From: Sequoia sempervirens
Taxonomy: Eukaryota > Streptophyta > Pinopsida > Cupressales > Cupressaceae
Assembly: GCA_007258455.2 (NCBI GenBank)
Contig: VDFB02373365.1
Coordinates: 224,077,503 to 224,141,502 of the forward strand
Length of the DNA: 64,000 nucleotides
Reading direction: 5' to 3'
Shown here: positions 23,680-34,716 of the stretch, in pieces
Position numbering within the stretch: the stretch's first letter is position 1
How the letters are laid out: each line of letters opens with the position of its first letter
Made by a program: the position numbers and the translations under genes
The notes under the pieces: generated by a model
What the model was told of the DNA's origin: nothing
Database searches by the model: none
What the model saw: only the letters and a program-made list of their open reading frames with translations

Positions 23680-24297
23680 GAACCTAGAAATTTCACGAAT
23701 TAATTTTCTTTTTTGTTTAGGATTGAAAAAATTTGGACACTTCCTTGTTACAAGATAATTAACAAGATAATGTGGATGAATTGATATTGCAAACAAGTGC
23801 TCATCTAAAAATGTGTCATCTACTGGCTCTTGATCACCCTACAAAACAATTCTAGAAAGGAAATCAGCAACAACATTATCTTTATCAGGCTTATCTACAA
23901 TTGTTACATCAAATTCCTGCAACAACAATAGCCAGCTTATAATTCATCCACCCACTACAAATTTATTCATCAAATATTTAATAGCAGCATGGTCTATATG
24001 AATAAATACCTTGTAACTAGTAATATAATGCCTAAACTTATTGATTGCATATATTATTGCTAAGAACTCTTTTTCAGTTGTTGTGTAGTTCCTTTCAACA
24101 AGATTCAAATTTTTACTGATATAGTAGATAGCATGCATTGCATCATTCTCATCTTTTTGTCCCAATACTGCACCAATAGAAAAGTTAGATGCATCAACAT
24201 GTATATGAAATGGAACTCCCCAAATAGGTCCTTTGATAATTGGAGCAGTAGTTAAGGCATGTTTAATTATCTCAAACGATTTTTGACAATCACTTGT
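23680..24297 (-). pseudogene. pol: T2 RNase H
   Basis: Gypsy-type RNase H directly after RT: FHIHVDASNFSIGAVLGQ gives the first Asp. AIYYISKNLNLVERNYTTTE, then KEFLAIIYAINKF, supply the Glu. The later HIDHAAIKYLMNK region gives the second Asp, and NVVADFLSR the last. One stop lies at about 23,941. The domain removes template RNA during reverse transcription. The length and motif order are normal. Confidence 0.85.
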
Positions 24298-25210
24298 CTA
24301 AAGAAACTCTACATCTTTCTTGAGAAATGTAAATAAAGGTTGAACAATTTTACTAAACCCTTCAATAAATTTTTTGTAGTAACCAACATGCCCAAGAAAA
24401 CTACAAACTTTATTTTTACTTGTAGGGATCTCAATCTTTTGAATGATTTCAATTTTCTTGGGGTCAATTTTTATCCCCTCTTTTGAAATGTGATGTCCTA
24501 GAAAAATACCTTTTGTCATCATGAGGGAACTCTTTTCATGATTCAAAGACAATCTAAGATTCTTACATCTTTGCAACACTTTATTCAAGCTCTCAAGTGG
24601 TTCCTCAAAATTTTGTGCATGAACTGTGAAGTCATCCATATAAACTTCTACACATGAGGTAGTCAAATCTGCAAAGATTTCCAAAACAACTCTCTGAAAA
24701 GTTGTTGGTGCATTACATAGTCCAAATGGTAATACTATATAAGCATATGTTTCCAAAGGAGATGCAAAGGTAGTCTTATCTTGGTCTTCAGGAGCCACTT
24801 GAATCTGATTATAACCACTAAAGCCATCTAAGAAAGATAAATAACTATTGCTAGCTAGGTTATCCAGTACTTGATCAATAAATGGCAAAAGAAAATAATA
24901 TTTTTTAGTGGCTTTGTTTAATTCTCTATAGTCCACACAGACATGCCATTTTCCATTTTTCTGGGGAGAAATAACCAATGGGGAAACCTATTGACTATTA
25001 GATATTGGACAAATAAACCCTACTTTCAACAGTTTTTCTATCTCTTGTTTCACAATATCTCATAGAGCAGGATTGATCCTTCTTTGACCTTGCCTTACTG
25101 GTTTAACATCTTCAGTTTAAATATGATGAGCACAAATAGAAGGGTGAATTCCTCTCATGTCTTTGTATTCCCAAGAAAATTCTTTAGAATGATTTTCCAA
25201 AGTCTGCCTC
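24298..25210 (-). pseudogene. pol: T2 reverse transcriptase
   Basis: The frame begins after the protease tail (FSWEYKDMRGIHPSICAHHI). It continues with VSPLVISPQKNGKWHVCVDY, ELNKATKKYYFLLPFIDQVL, FLDGFSGYNQI, LPFGLCNAPTTFQ and the catalytic YMDDFTVHA near 24,635. The thumb follows with GYYKKFIEGFSKI. In-frame stops occur near 25,116, 25,060 and 24,985. The central polymerase frame (24,978-24,298) is free of stops for 226 codons. Its motifs are nearly identical to those of T5, which places both in one lineage. Confidence 0.92.
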
Positions 25211-26145
25211 AATTCCTTTTCTTGGGAAAAAGACAAGGATGAGTTAATGAAAAGAGGCTTATCCCTTGCTACTATTATTTCTTTGGTCTTATTCTTAGAA
25301 TCAGATGGATCTCCAACAAGTATGTTTAAGGGACAAGTGTGTGAATTTTGCTGATGTACTTGACAATTCCTCTCTTTTTCTTGATAGAAATTTTCAGAAT
25401 TAAGATCTTGTTCCTCATATTTTTCAATATGTTCTACCAAGGTAACCATAGCTAATTCTACAACACCATCTCCTTCTGAATCCATATCCTCATCAACCCA
25501 AAGTTGAGTATTCGGTTGAAATGATGGTTGGGCAGAAGGAAAAAGTGAAAACTCCTTATGTTTTTGACCATTAGAAATGATCATACTCCCTGATCTGCAA
25601 TCTATCAATGTTGCTGTAGTAGCCAACCATGGTCTACCTAAGATAACTGGATAACCAAAATTATTCTTTCTAGCCTTAATAACTAAAAATTTAACTAGAA
25701 AATCCCATGTATCAATAGTAACCATAATATCTTCAATAACACCTTTAGGTTTAGTAGTAGATTGATCTGCAAATTGTAAAATAGTTGTTGTGGGATGAAC
25801 AATTGTCATACCCAAAAATTCAATAGTGTATGATGTGATAACATTGATAGATGCTCCTAAATCAATTAGTACATTGGTTATCTCAATCCCTCCAATAATT
25901 AAAGTTATCACAAGACTACCAGGATCATTATATTTTTGAGGTAGTAATCTTCCTGACAAAACATCAGTGAGTTTAGTCCCTATTTGAATTGTAGGAGGTA
26001 GTTTCTTCTTCCTACCTGGAGTTTTCATACAAAGAGATTTAACCAACTGATTTATTTCTGGCATGTCTTTAATGGCCTGCAATAATGGTATCTCAATATT
26101 GATCTTTTTCAGTTCATGGAGAAGTTGAGAATATACCACATTCAT
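25211..26145 (-). pseudogene. pro: T2 aspartic protease region
   Basis: A frame open from 26,145 to 25,117 carries the retropepsin signature TNVLIDLGASINVIT (catalytic Asp in DLGAS, near 25,855). Further on come TKPKGVIEDIMVTID, then YPVILGRPWLATTATLIDCR, the second conserved block. The upstream part (KKINIEIPLLQAIKDMPEI) is the gag-protease linker also seen in T5. The acidic tail runs directly into the RT N-terminus. The protease itself has no stop, so it is one of the best preserved pieces here. It would process the polyprotein. Confidence 0.9.
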
Positions 26146-26439
26146 ATAGTTTGGTTGAGATTTGTCAAGAGCTACTTGTTCTGTTTATAAACATTCAAGA
26201 TAAGGTGCTTGCCTAACCTTTTGTTCATCATCAGAGTTCTGATCTTCCTTTGAATACTCTTTTTCTTTGTCACTTTCCTGATCTCGAACGTTTGGTATGA
26301 ATGAAACATTTTAGTTGCTTAACTAAATATCATTGGCATCTATCACATTCAAAGTAGGAGGATTGACATCATTACAATTGTTTCCGGATTTGAAACAGGT
26401 TGTGTTGGTAATTGAGGCTAGTTTACTTGTTCATTAAGT

Positions 26440-26784
26440 GACTAATGGAGGTGATTGTCCCCAAGGACACCTTGGTCCCTGATTTTTCCATGGTTGAAAT
26501 TTCATTTTATTTTGCTGCCATTGAGGTTGGTTTGGCTGCATCTATGACTGATTTGGTTGCCACTGTGGTTGATTCCATTGAGGATTTATCCATTCGGGTT
26601 GACCCCAAAATCTAGGTGGTGGTTGTGCTTGGTAAGGAGGAGTCCATTGGTTTGCATTTGGCCAAGGATTTTGATTCCAATTTTCTCTAGGACCATATTG
26701 CCCTTGATTAGCATTATATCCTGTATTCTGGGATCTCTGTCCAACATAATTAAGTTCTTCCTCTACTTTAGGTTGTTTCTTCAA
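26440..26784 (-). pseudogene. gag: T2 gag C-terminal Gln/Asn/Trp/Pro-rich region
   Basis: Low-complexity tail of gag with repeated NQW, PQW and QPQW words (for example FWGQPEWINPQWNQPQWQ). No CCHC knuckle is seen within it. T5 has an equivalent Pro/Gln-rich tail at 38,984-39,180. Such tails may bind RNA in place of a zinc knuckle; that is inference. Stops separate it from the capsid core. Confidence 0.7.
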
Positions 26785-26989
26785 ATGATTCTTAATTCAA
26801 AGTAAGAGGTTATAAGAACTTGTTGCATGATGTTTTTCATAGATTTCATAGAGATAAATTTGATTTAATGGACACTCTCAAAAGATGTTTACCTCTACAT
26901 TTGGAACAATAAATGGATAAGGTCTCAATAGTATTTTTATCTCCTTGCATGTTAAGATGAAGAAGTAAATTAGTTTTCAAAATTTCAAT

Positions 26990-27655
26990 TTATTCCATTA
27001 CTTGAGATACATCAAGAATAAGTACTTTGTTTCTTTGGGAGTTTCTATTCCCTACCCTTTTCCTAGAGTAGTTTCTACCTATCTCAATAATTTCTTCCAA
27101 GGAAAGTTTATTGATGTCTCCTTTCCCCATAAGATTCAAAGATTCTCTAGATTCATCATCAATTCCTTTCAGAAAAATTGTCTTACTAGTCTCATTATCT
27201 AAACCATTACCACACTTGTTATGCACAAATTGAAATCTATTAGTATAATCTTTAGGACTTTCATCTTCCAATTGTCTCATTGGAAAAAATTCCTCTTTCT
27301 TATCTCTTACTCGACAACAATCTTGATATTTATCCAAAAATTCAGTTTCCATTTCTTGCCAAGTTGAGATTGTTCTTGTACCTAAACCCATGAACCAACG
27401 TAAAGCCAACTCTTTCAATGTAGAAGGAAATAGTTTTAACTTCTGGTTATTAGCTATATAGTCATAGGTCTGACATAAAAACTTAAACTCAAAGAGAAAT
27501 TGGTTAGGATCCTTAGAATTTTTTCCTCTAAAGGCAGGCAATACATAAGGTGAAATGTTTTTCATAGGAGGCTCATCATTCAGTACATTCAGATTAATAG
27601 GATAAGAAAAGGTCCTATTATTTGGCGGAGGATAATTTCCCAGTTGATCACCCAT
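26990..27655 (-). CDS. gag: T2 gag capsid core (partial ORF)
   Basis: A 221-codon open frame starts at ATG 27,655. The Retrotrans_gag core is clear: DPNQFLFEFKFLCQTYDYIA, then QKLKLFPSTLKELALRWFMG, WQEMETEFLDKYQ and ESPKDYTNRFQFVHNKC. It would form the capsid that packages the RNA. The ATG lies about 200 bases from the primer site. The frame ends in a stop at 26,990, and the rest of gag (26,784-26,440) is separated by several more stops. T5's gag (37,823-38,420) aligns with it but is more damaged. Confident as gag; expression is unlikely. Confidence 0.88.
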   Translation of the reverse strand: MGDQLGNYPPPNNRTFSYPINLNVLNDEPPMKNISPYVLPAFRGKNSKDPNQFLFEFKFLCQTYDYIANNQKLKLFPSTLKELALRWFMGLGTRTISTWQEMETEFLDKYQDCCRVRDKKEEFFPMRQLEDESPKDYTNRFQFVHNKCGNGLDNETSKTIFLKGIDDESRESLNLMGKGDINKLSLEEIIEIGRNYSRKRVGNRNSQRNKVLILDVSQVME

Positions 27656-27848
27656 TTCTTCTTGATGTTGTTCCTGATTCGCTTGTTGATTTTCAATTTG
27701 ATATTGCTAAACTTCTTGTTCTTGATCAAAATTAATATTTTGTGGAAGAAATCTTCCCAGAGGATCTCTAGCTCATCTCATACACAATGTAAACTATCTT
27801 CCTTATCAACAATAAGGCTTCAAACTTAAATAGCCAGATCTTTTAATT

Positions 27849-27865
27849 CCCCGACAATGACACCA
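27849..27865 (-). promoter_or_regulatory. T2 primer-binding site, tRNA-Asp type (decayed)
   Basis: The minus strand reads TGGTGTCATTGTCGGGG four bases after the LTR. The Athila-type tRNA-Asp site is TGGCGCCGTTGCCGGGG. All differences are C-to-T or G-to-A, the pattern left by decay of methylated cytosines. Confidence 0.82.
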
Positions 27866-27869
27866 AAAA

Positions 27870-29335
27870 TGATGTGCAAGGTCATTGATGTCACATCTTG
27901 CATCATTTAATTTATCAATTATCGAACCAGGTGTGTCATAGAGTTGTATGCGATAAGGGTGTTTCCATGAATTTGGGGGTTTTGCACTATAAATAGTGAC
28001 TTTTGGTTATGATTTAGCTTTTTCAAGAGTTTTCAGGAGCTCTTGAAAGCCGATCTTAACAACAAGTTTCTAACTAATTCTAAAGACTCAATCCTAATTT
28101 ATATCTTAACTAACGATTGTTCAGATTCCAATAACTTAGTTCAGACTTCACTTGATTTAAATGAAATTGATTCATGGAAGGATTAAGCTAAAAACCAAAT
28201 TTACTTTTAATCTAAAATTTAGAATTGAAATGCAATTTGGAAAGGAAATCTATTTACGTTTACAAAAAGTAAATATTAATATAGAAAGCAACAATACTAA
28301 ATTCCATGAAAAAATTCCAAACAAGTTTCAGTTTCATCTTTCTATAAGTCATCATTGTCTCTTCCATTAAAACTATATGCATTTGAAAAATAACCAATGA
28401 GTTTAATTCCTATGAACAATAATTAAATCTACAGTAAATGAATGAGTGTTAATCTATAGTAAGCATAATAAACTATCCTAAGAACATAATGAACTTAATC
28501 TAAGAATTAATCCCATTCACTAACAATGATCAAGTAAAGATTAAAATTACTAACTTTCCAATTGAAATGCATTAAACATAAATCAATTGAATCAAATAAA
28601 AAAACACAAAGTCATCTCCTTCGGTTGAGCGGGCCCTACTCTTCCTCTAGTGGAACCTTAAACACCAAGATTCAAATCAACTCCTTATTTGCATTCCTAT
28701 TGGCCAAAATAGGTGAGTAGTACAAAAGTGTAGATCATAAACATTATAATGCTAAAGTGAAATCTTAACTAACTCCCAAACTAAAACTAAGGATGGATAT
28801 TTATAAGAATATCCACTTATTTGAATATAAAAACTAACATAGCCCACCAAGATGCAAAGTAGTAGAAACTAAACTTAAACAGAACCGAAAGTGCCATAAA
28901 GAAATCTGCCATATGATAATAGCTGAACAAGAAGTTTTCAAACTAACTGAAGAAGTCAATTTAGAAACATTTATCAAGAGCCAGCTAGATGATCAGGAGC
29001 AAGATAGATTTCACGTTTGTTAAATAGGGAGTTTAACATGTCCACCTCATGAAGTCATCACTTAATCAACTGAACAAAATCCTCAAAGATAGGATGCAAT
29101 CAAGACAACAAAAGATCTCAACTTGCATAACCATTTCATCATTAATCATCATTAAAAGGAAAGACATTTAATGCACAATATCATTTCTCATATATACTCC
29201 AATTAGTTAAATATAATGAAAAATCAAGAAAACATTCAAGCATATAGTCTACCTCTAGCATAGTTAATTAATATATAATAAAGTCTTTGAAAACATAAAA
29301 AGGATTAATTAAAGTGTCATTTCATGCACTCATCA
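27870..29335 (-). repeat. T2 5' LTR (right copy)
   Basis: Begins TGATGTGCAAGG beside the primer site and ends CTCATCA at 29,335, followed by the TTAAT duplication. As the 5' LTR it would have held the promoter. Confidence 0.92.
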
Positions 29336-29340
29336 TTAAT
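29336..29340. repeat. Target-site duplication of T2 (right)
   Basis: TTAAT, identical to 17,550-17,554. Confidence 0.92.
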
Positions 29341-32259
29341 CACTGCTTAGTTCCATTGTTCCTTGATCATGTTGGCTGTCTTGTAAGATCATTGTCTCCT
29401 TCTTGCAATAGGGTTACTACCCAGTTCATTGTTAATCATGCATTGGTCACTCATGCATCTTTTTTTATTTGTGGAACCTTCACATTTAGTTTCATCATTG
29501 CTTCCTACAACATTGTAGTTGTTTTTCAATACATTGCACTTCTTTATGCACTTTGCAAAGAAAAACCATTTAGTATGGTATAGTGATCTTGAATTGTACT
29601 CCATAAGAGACATATCTTTTGATTCCAAAATGCTCTCTATTTTTTGTCTCATTGAAATAGTAGTAGCATACTTTGATATTTTTAAACACAATTTTTTTTG
29701 AAAAGGATGACACTCATCTTAAATAGAGAAACAAATTATGTGTTCAATTCCTTCACTTGAAATTCTTATATCAACATTTCTTATTGTTTCATTTTTGTAA
29801 AAGCATGGTGACCTCCTAATATCATTTGCATTACTCCATATATGATGGATAATTCACTATCTTTTGATGCCCCTACTATGGCATTGGTGAATACCCTCCT
29901 CATTATTTAATCATCACTGCATGATTTATGATAGTTGTTCATGACTGTCCCATTTCATCTAGGTCTATCAATTGTTGTATGCTTCCTTGATGTGTCATAG
30001 GCCTGTATATTGTCATTATCATACCCAATTATTCCTGTGACCTCCCCCTAGAACTATGCAAGCCTCATTATTGAATATTGACAACTCTATTCTTCCATTT
30101 ATCTTCTAGGAATTCCTTTTCCAACTCACTGTGATATTCATCCTAAGAACACTATCACCTATCCCATTCATGATTGCTAGTCCTATGCTTTATAATATTG
30201 CTCTATGTGACATAACCGAGGTATTATCTTTACAAGGTTATTAAAGCTTCCAAAATGATGAATCCATAAGACACAGATAGTGTTTGTGTAACTAATCTAT
30301 GCTTCTGATAGTATCCAATAGAGGAAACAATCAAACAACCTAACAAGCTCTCCAACACACCTTCACTTGTTTTCTTTTAATGTGGCTGACACTTGTCCTT
30401 TTTAATCTCCATATCTCACATCACATGGTTGTCATTTGTATTTGACTACCCCTCATGTTCTTGAATGCAGTTTGTCCTTTAGTGCTTGAATGAAACTTTA
30501 TGACTCTGCCATTATTTTCTCAATGCTTCATGAATTAACTCATAGGGAGTGTTTCTTGGTTGATCACTTTAAACTGCTTATGCATGGATTGTACTTCAAT
30601 GCTTTGATCTCTATCTTAGCATTTTTCACACTGTTATGTACTTTTTGACTATACAATGCTTATTTGATTTGACTACTAAAGATCTTGATGAAGTGTTAGC
30701 ATTCTTGGGTAGTGTGATCTTGTAAGATACTCATCACACTTGCACTATGTAGCTCACTTGGGTATGACTGCTCTATTTACTTGCCACTATCATTACACAT
30801 GATGCATGGCTTATAACATTTATGATTGTCCTTCTCATACCATTTTCTTTGCATCCCGAGACAACACCTTGAGATGATGACTTGATCTTGTACTCCATTC
30901 ACCTTGTGCTGCTCCATGTAACTCATGATAGCTCTTGATAGGTCTTGGTAGCTCCTGTACTATGTGATTATCCATAATTGAACTTGATGCATCTATGCTT
31001 TAGTCTTCATATTTCTCCTGTCAAATGCCTCAAATTCTACATCATTTGATTTTTGTTGTACCAACATTGGTTTATTGGGTTCCATGTGCCAATCCTATTG
31101 TGTATCTTCACCATTATCACAAAAATCATCTATTTCTTGGGAAGAGACAAACTATTTTCATCTTTGAATGATTGATTTCCTTTTTCTTGTTTCCTTCTTC
31201 ATCGACCCTTGAAAATGATGACAATGAAATTAAAACTCATATCATTGTTTAATCTTGACTTTGGATCCACTTAAGAAGATTGAATGACATATCCAACAAA
31301 GTAATATTTCCAAGAAGAAATGACTACCCCTTTGATCCACATGATGGCAGCCTATTGTTTGGTTTATAGTGAAAAGATGAAGAGTAATCTTTCTTGATAA
31401 TTCACATAGTTCTGTTGCATCTTTTGAATATGATAATGAAAGTTGATCAACTGGTATGATTCCATATTGATTTAATGCATCAAGAATAGGTTTATCATTA
31501 ACTTGATCAAGTTGCTCAATTTTCTATCCATCTATAACACAAGAGGGTAGCATGATGGGCTCAACCCTCATGGGAGCCACATTTTACTCCACATGCTGTA
31601 ATAAGTTGAATGAAAATAGTAACATAGATTTGTCCTATATTTGCACAAGGAGCAAACATGTTAGATAAACAGAGCATATGATAGGTGTGTTTGATAACTC
31701 TTTTGTTTTCTTGGACATCTATGATATCCTAGCTATTTTAATGTTTATGAAGATCAAATTATATGTTTATGGATGTTTGCACATATTTTGACTGGTGATC
31801 CTTCATTACTCTAACAACACTCTTCTTATAGATGTAGGGAACCTTGGAGCAGTAGTGACAAACAACTAATGGATGCTAGATGTACAGGAAGAATAAAGTT
31901 GATGCAGGGAAACTTGACCTGAATTTGTCATTTAGGCAATGATGGGTCCCCTTTCTCTTTATGTGCATTCTTTCTTTATCTGTAAATGTATAGTTTTTTC
32001 TTTATATGCATTAAAATAATTAGTCCTTCGGTTTGTGAAGGACACTATACACTTTTCATTATCAATAAGGACTACATTTTTGGAAATATTGTGCACTTGT
32101 TCCTATGTTACATGCATCTGCATAAGGAAATACAGTATTGTAGAATTTTGATACTTCTTTATGTACATGAATGTGACATAGCAGAGTTAATATGTACCTT
32201 CTTTTCACTTGTAAAATATAAACACTACCTATTTGGTCTAGCAGCAAAAATAGGTAACA
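29341..32259 (-). mobile_element. T3 right (5') LTR, outer piece
   Basis: Continues the LTR begun at 16,307. Bases 30,571-31,597 and 31,643-32,259 match the left LTR pieces at 1-1,024 and 9,871-10,483. At 32,259 it ends in CA (AATAGGTAACA), and the next base starts a different element's coding frame. No protein of the element is encoded in it; overlapping open frames at 31,986-32,397 are shadows. Confidence 0.85.
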
Positions 32260-32640
32260 AGAACTTAATGGTCTTTCTATCTTTGGCTTTGATAGTGTTA
32301 GTAAGCAACCATTGGGGATGATCACACTACCCATTAAGGTAGGACCCATGATTTTTCTTACCCCTGTCCATATCATGTCGAGACCTCTTTTATACAATCT
32401 TCTCCTAGGTAGACCATGGATTCATGCTATGAAGGGAGTCCCATCTACTCTCCACCATGAGATGAAGTATGAATATAATAACAAGATATATATGGTAAAA
32501 GCAGATGAACAAAGTTACAATTTACAAGTTGAAACTGAACATAACACTTCCAAATATCTTAATACTTTGATTCCAACTTCAAAGGTAGCACCTATACATG
32601 TTGGATATTGTATCCCATCTATAAAAAACTCTTAGATGAT
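32260..32640 (+). pseudogene. pro: T4 aspartic protease fragment
   Basis: Immediately at the T3 boundary a plus-strand frame reads ELNGLSIFGFDSVSKQPLGM, then ITLPIKVGPMIFLTPVHIMS, YNLLLGRPWIHAMKGVPST and LHHEMKYEYNNKIYMVKADE. This is the C-terminal half of a Tat-type protease. The active-site Asp half would be on the far side of T3, outside the window. The frame therefore begins without a start codon, because T3 split it. It resembles T1's protease (LGHPWFRSMK), so T4 and T1 belong to the same gag-protease type. A stop follows at about 32,634. Confidence 0.85.
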
Positions 32641-32940
32641 GATTGGGGTTCATTAAATCTTACACCCTCCTTTGTGGGAGAGTACAAAATCTCACAATCT
32701 AAATCTAAAGAGTCTCATGTTTCATTTTCCCAATCATGTTCTACATCAATAGATCTAGAGACATCATCCGATGATGGTGATGGGGGTTCCTTGACTTCCA
32801 TCCCTCATGTGTTGAAGATGCCTAACTTTAAAAAAATTAGAAAGGATTTGCATTCTCGCAAAAGAACCAATTCTTCTCATGAGAATTTAATAAGATTTCT
32901 TCACTTGAGTTGGAAGGATGTTATGGGATTGGATACATAA
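32608..32940 (+). pseudogene. T4 post-protease tail
   Basis: A 110-codon plus-strand frame in another phase continues the protease tail with LLDDDWGSLNLTPSFVGEYK, a Ser-rich acidic part (SIDLETSSDDGDGG) and a basic end (FKKIRKDLHSRKR). It matches no enzyme I know. The same position in T1 holds a Pro/Lys-rich tail. No RT follows, so T4, like T1, appears to be a gag-protease element. Confidence 0.55.
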
Positions 32941-33659
32941 TTCTTTCTAAAAAGGATATAATGAAAACATGGAACAAAACGATAAGGATCAAGTGAAGTC
33001 GATACTGTACTTTTCTAAATAGGGTCTAGATTTCTAACCTTCACCCCCGTCTCATGTAATGCTATATTATCTACTATATTTATGACATCTTGTGGTAAGT
33101 GAGAAATATTTTCTTCACAAGAGAAAGGAATGTATCCTACTATTGAGCAAGAGCATATTCTATCGAGGCTTCTCAAAGCCCACTTGATTACTCTTCCTCC
33201 AAAAACACAAAAGATATTTTATAGCTTAATAACTTATTTTGTGCATATCATAAAGTGCATGGTCATTCCACTAGTGGATGTTAGGCCTTGAGTAGTAAAA
33301 TACAACTTAGTGGTTGTGGTGCTCTCCCATGTGTTGATGTAGCTAATCCTTCTAAGCAATAATTATCTTTATTCTATGGTGTTACTCCTCACTATGTGGC
33401 ATTTGTAGCTTTATCATGTTTTCTCATTGCCATTCATAGTGGTAAAATCTTAGGTGCAACCCTATTTTCCATGGTAGCAATATGATAGTATCTTATGTGC
33501 TTGTATTTTCCTTCTACACTTGGGGGGGAGAGGATAAATAGTGTTGGGAGGTGTGTATTATTGTCTAGGATTCCCTCTTCCCCTTTTCTTCCTTAAAATA
33601 CTAACATAGAAAGTATGTTTACATTTTAAGGGGGGCATATTCCCTATCCATTTCATAAA

Positions 33660-33880
33660 TGTCTTGTGATATTTGACTTATTGATATACCCCTTTAGTGG
33701 TGGTGTTCTTATAATGCCCCTTGAGGCATGGTTATAAATTTGTCCCCTACGACTTTAAGCATTTATGCATCCCTTGTGATGTTAAAATTTTTGCACCCCC
33801 TGAGGTGATTTTCATTTGTCCTTTGTGCACCCCCTTAGGCGAGTTTTGTGCATTCCCTGAAGTGTGGTTTGCATAGTCCT
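33660..33880. repeat. Degenerate TGCACCCCCTGAGGTG repeats
   Basis: Four to five imperfect units of 40 to 50 bases have the core GCACCCCCTTAGG or GCATCCCTTGTG, each followed by a GTG..TTT stretch. They sit in the T4 3' region, where T1 has its 100-bp array. Confidence 0.6.
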
Positions 33881-33920
33881 AGCATAATGGATTTTTCTGG
33901 TCTATGAGTTTAGAGAATTT

Positions 33921-34090
33921 TCAACATGGCCACCTAACATAACACAACTTGCTTTCCAGTGGAGCCATGTGTTTCATGAGTGTCTTAGCATAACACAACT
34001 TTCTAGCCTCATGAAACCCATCATATTTCATGGAAACATAGCATAACACAACTTGCTAGCTAGTAGATCTATGTAGCTCATGAGTGATTT
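33921..34090. repeat. About 52-bp tandem repeat, three copies
   Basis: CATAACACAACTT occurs at about 33,938, 33,989 and 34,042, each with a nearby CATG and TAGCTCATGAG or CATGAG word. Confidence 0.75.
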
Positions 34091-34716
34091 AACATCCTTA
34101 TGAGAGCACAATTTTGTTTAAACATTACATTCGATGGATGAAATTTGGTATTTGAGATAAATTTAAAACTGAGGTATCTTTTCCTTACTAATTATTTTAG
34201 TACTAACCTTGTGTTTTAATTATATTTTATGTTTTTGCATTGTGTTGGCATTGTATTTGTGTTCTATTTGATATTCTTGTTATGATTGAATTATGTTATG
34301 TTATGTGTCTTCATCGTGTATACTTCATGTTTGTCACACTTCATTTCACTCCACATCTGTGTTCCTTTGTCCTTATGTTGTATTTCTATAGGATCTTGAA
34401 TCCTGAGGGCTTGCGATCCTCCTAGATTCATTGCCATCCTATCTCTTCGATATTTGGAAAATTGAACCCATCTTGACATATTCTTACTTTAGTGTGAGTC
34501 CGAGTGTAAGTTCATACTCCCACTAATTTGGAGGCTAAATGTAGTGTCGTAGATTGTCATTCTTCACAATTTCACACTAGGGTTTGCTCCCTCCTATGTG
34601 CTTGGACCTAATTATGCACCTAATTTCCTAAATTATGCATATTATGGCCCATTTTATCATTTATCATAAAATAAAATGTGTAAGACCAAAGTATGCATTT
34701 AATATTTTTACCCCAA

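Larger units (their letters stand above)
17555..29335 (-). mobile_element. T2: Athila-like Ty3/gypsy retrotransposon
   Basis: A structurally complete element of 11.8 kb. It has LTRs at 17,555-19,013 and 27,870-29,335 with TG and CA ends, a 5-bp duplication TTAAT, a primer site at 27,849-27,865 and a polypurine tract at 19,014-19,027. The order on the minus strand is gag, protease, RT, RNase H, integrase, then an extra coiled-coil ORF before the 3' LTR. This gene order and the tRNA-Asp-type primer site point to the Athila lineage. Each ORF has stops, so it is inactive. By eye the LTRs differ by about 10% in their first 300 bases. It is inserted in T3's right LTR and is the same kind of element as T5. 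Confidence 0.93.
32941..34716 (+). other. T4 3' untranslated region and possible LTR start
   Basis: Noncoding. It contains two sets of short tandem repeats (33,660-33,880 and 33,921-34,090). A possible 3' LTR begins TGTAGTGTCG at 34,539, after GGAGGCTAAA, but there is no second copy in the window to prove it. The stretch ends where T5 starts at 34,717. Confidence 0.5.

Noticed and set aside
31986..32397. Overlapping open frames of about 111 codons on both strands, repeated at 10,286-10,570
   Set aside because: They lie wholly within the T3 LTR, occur in both LTR copies, and have no known motif except where the minus-strand frame runs antisense to the T4 protease.
34539..34716. Possible 3' LTR of T4 starting TGTAGTGTCG
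   Set aside because: There is no second copy in the window and the candidate is cut by T5 after about 180 bases, so it is not annotated separately.
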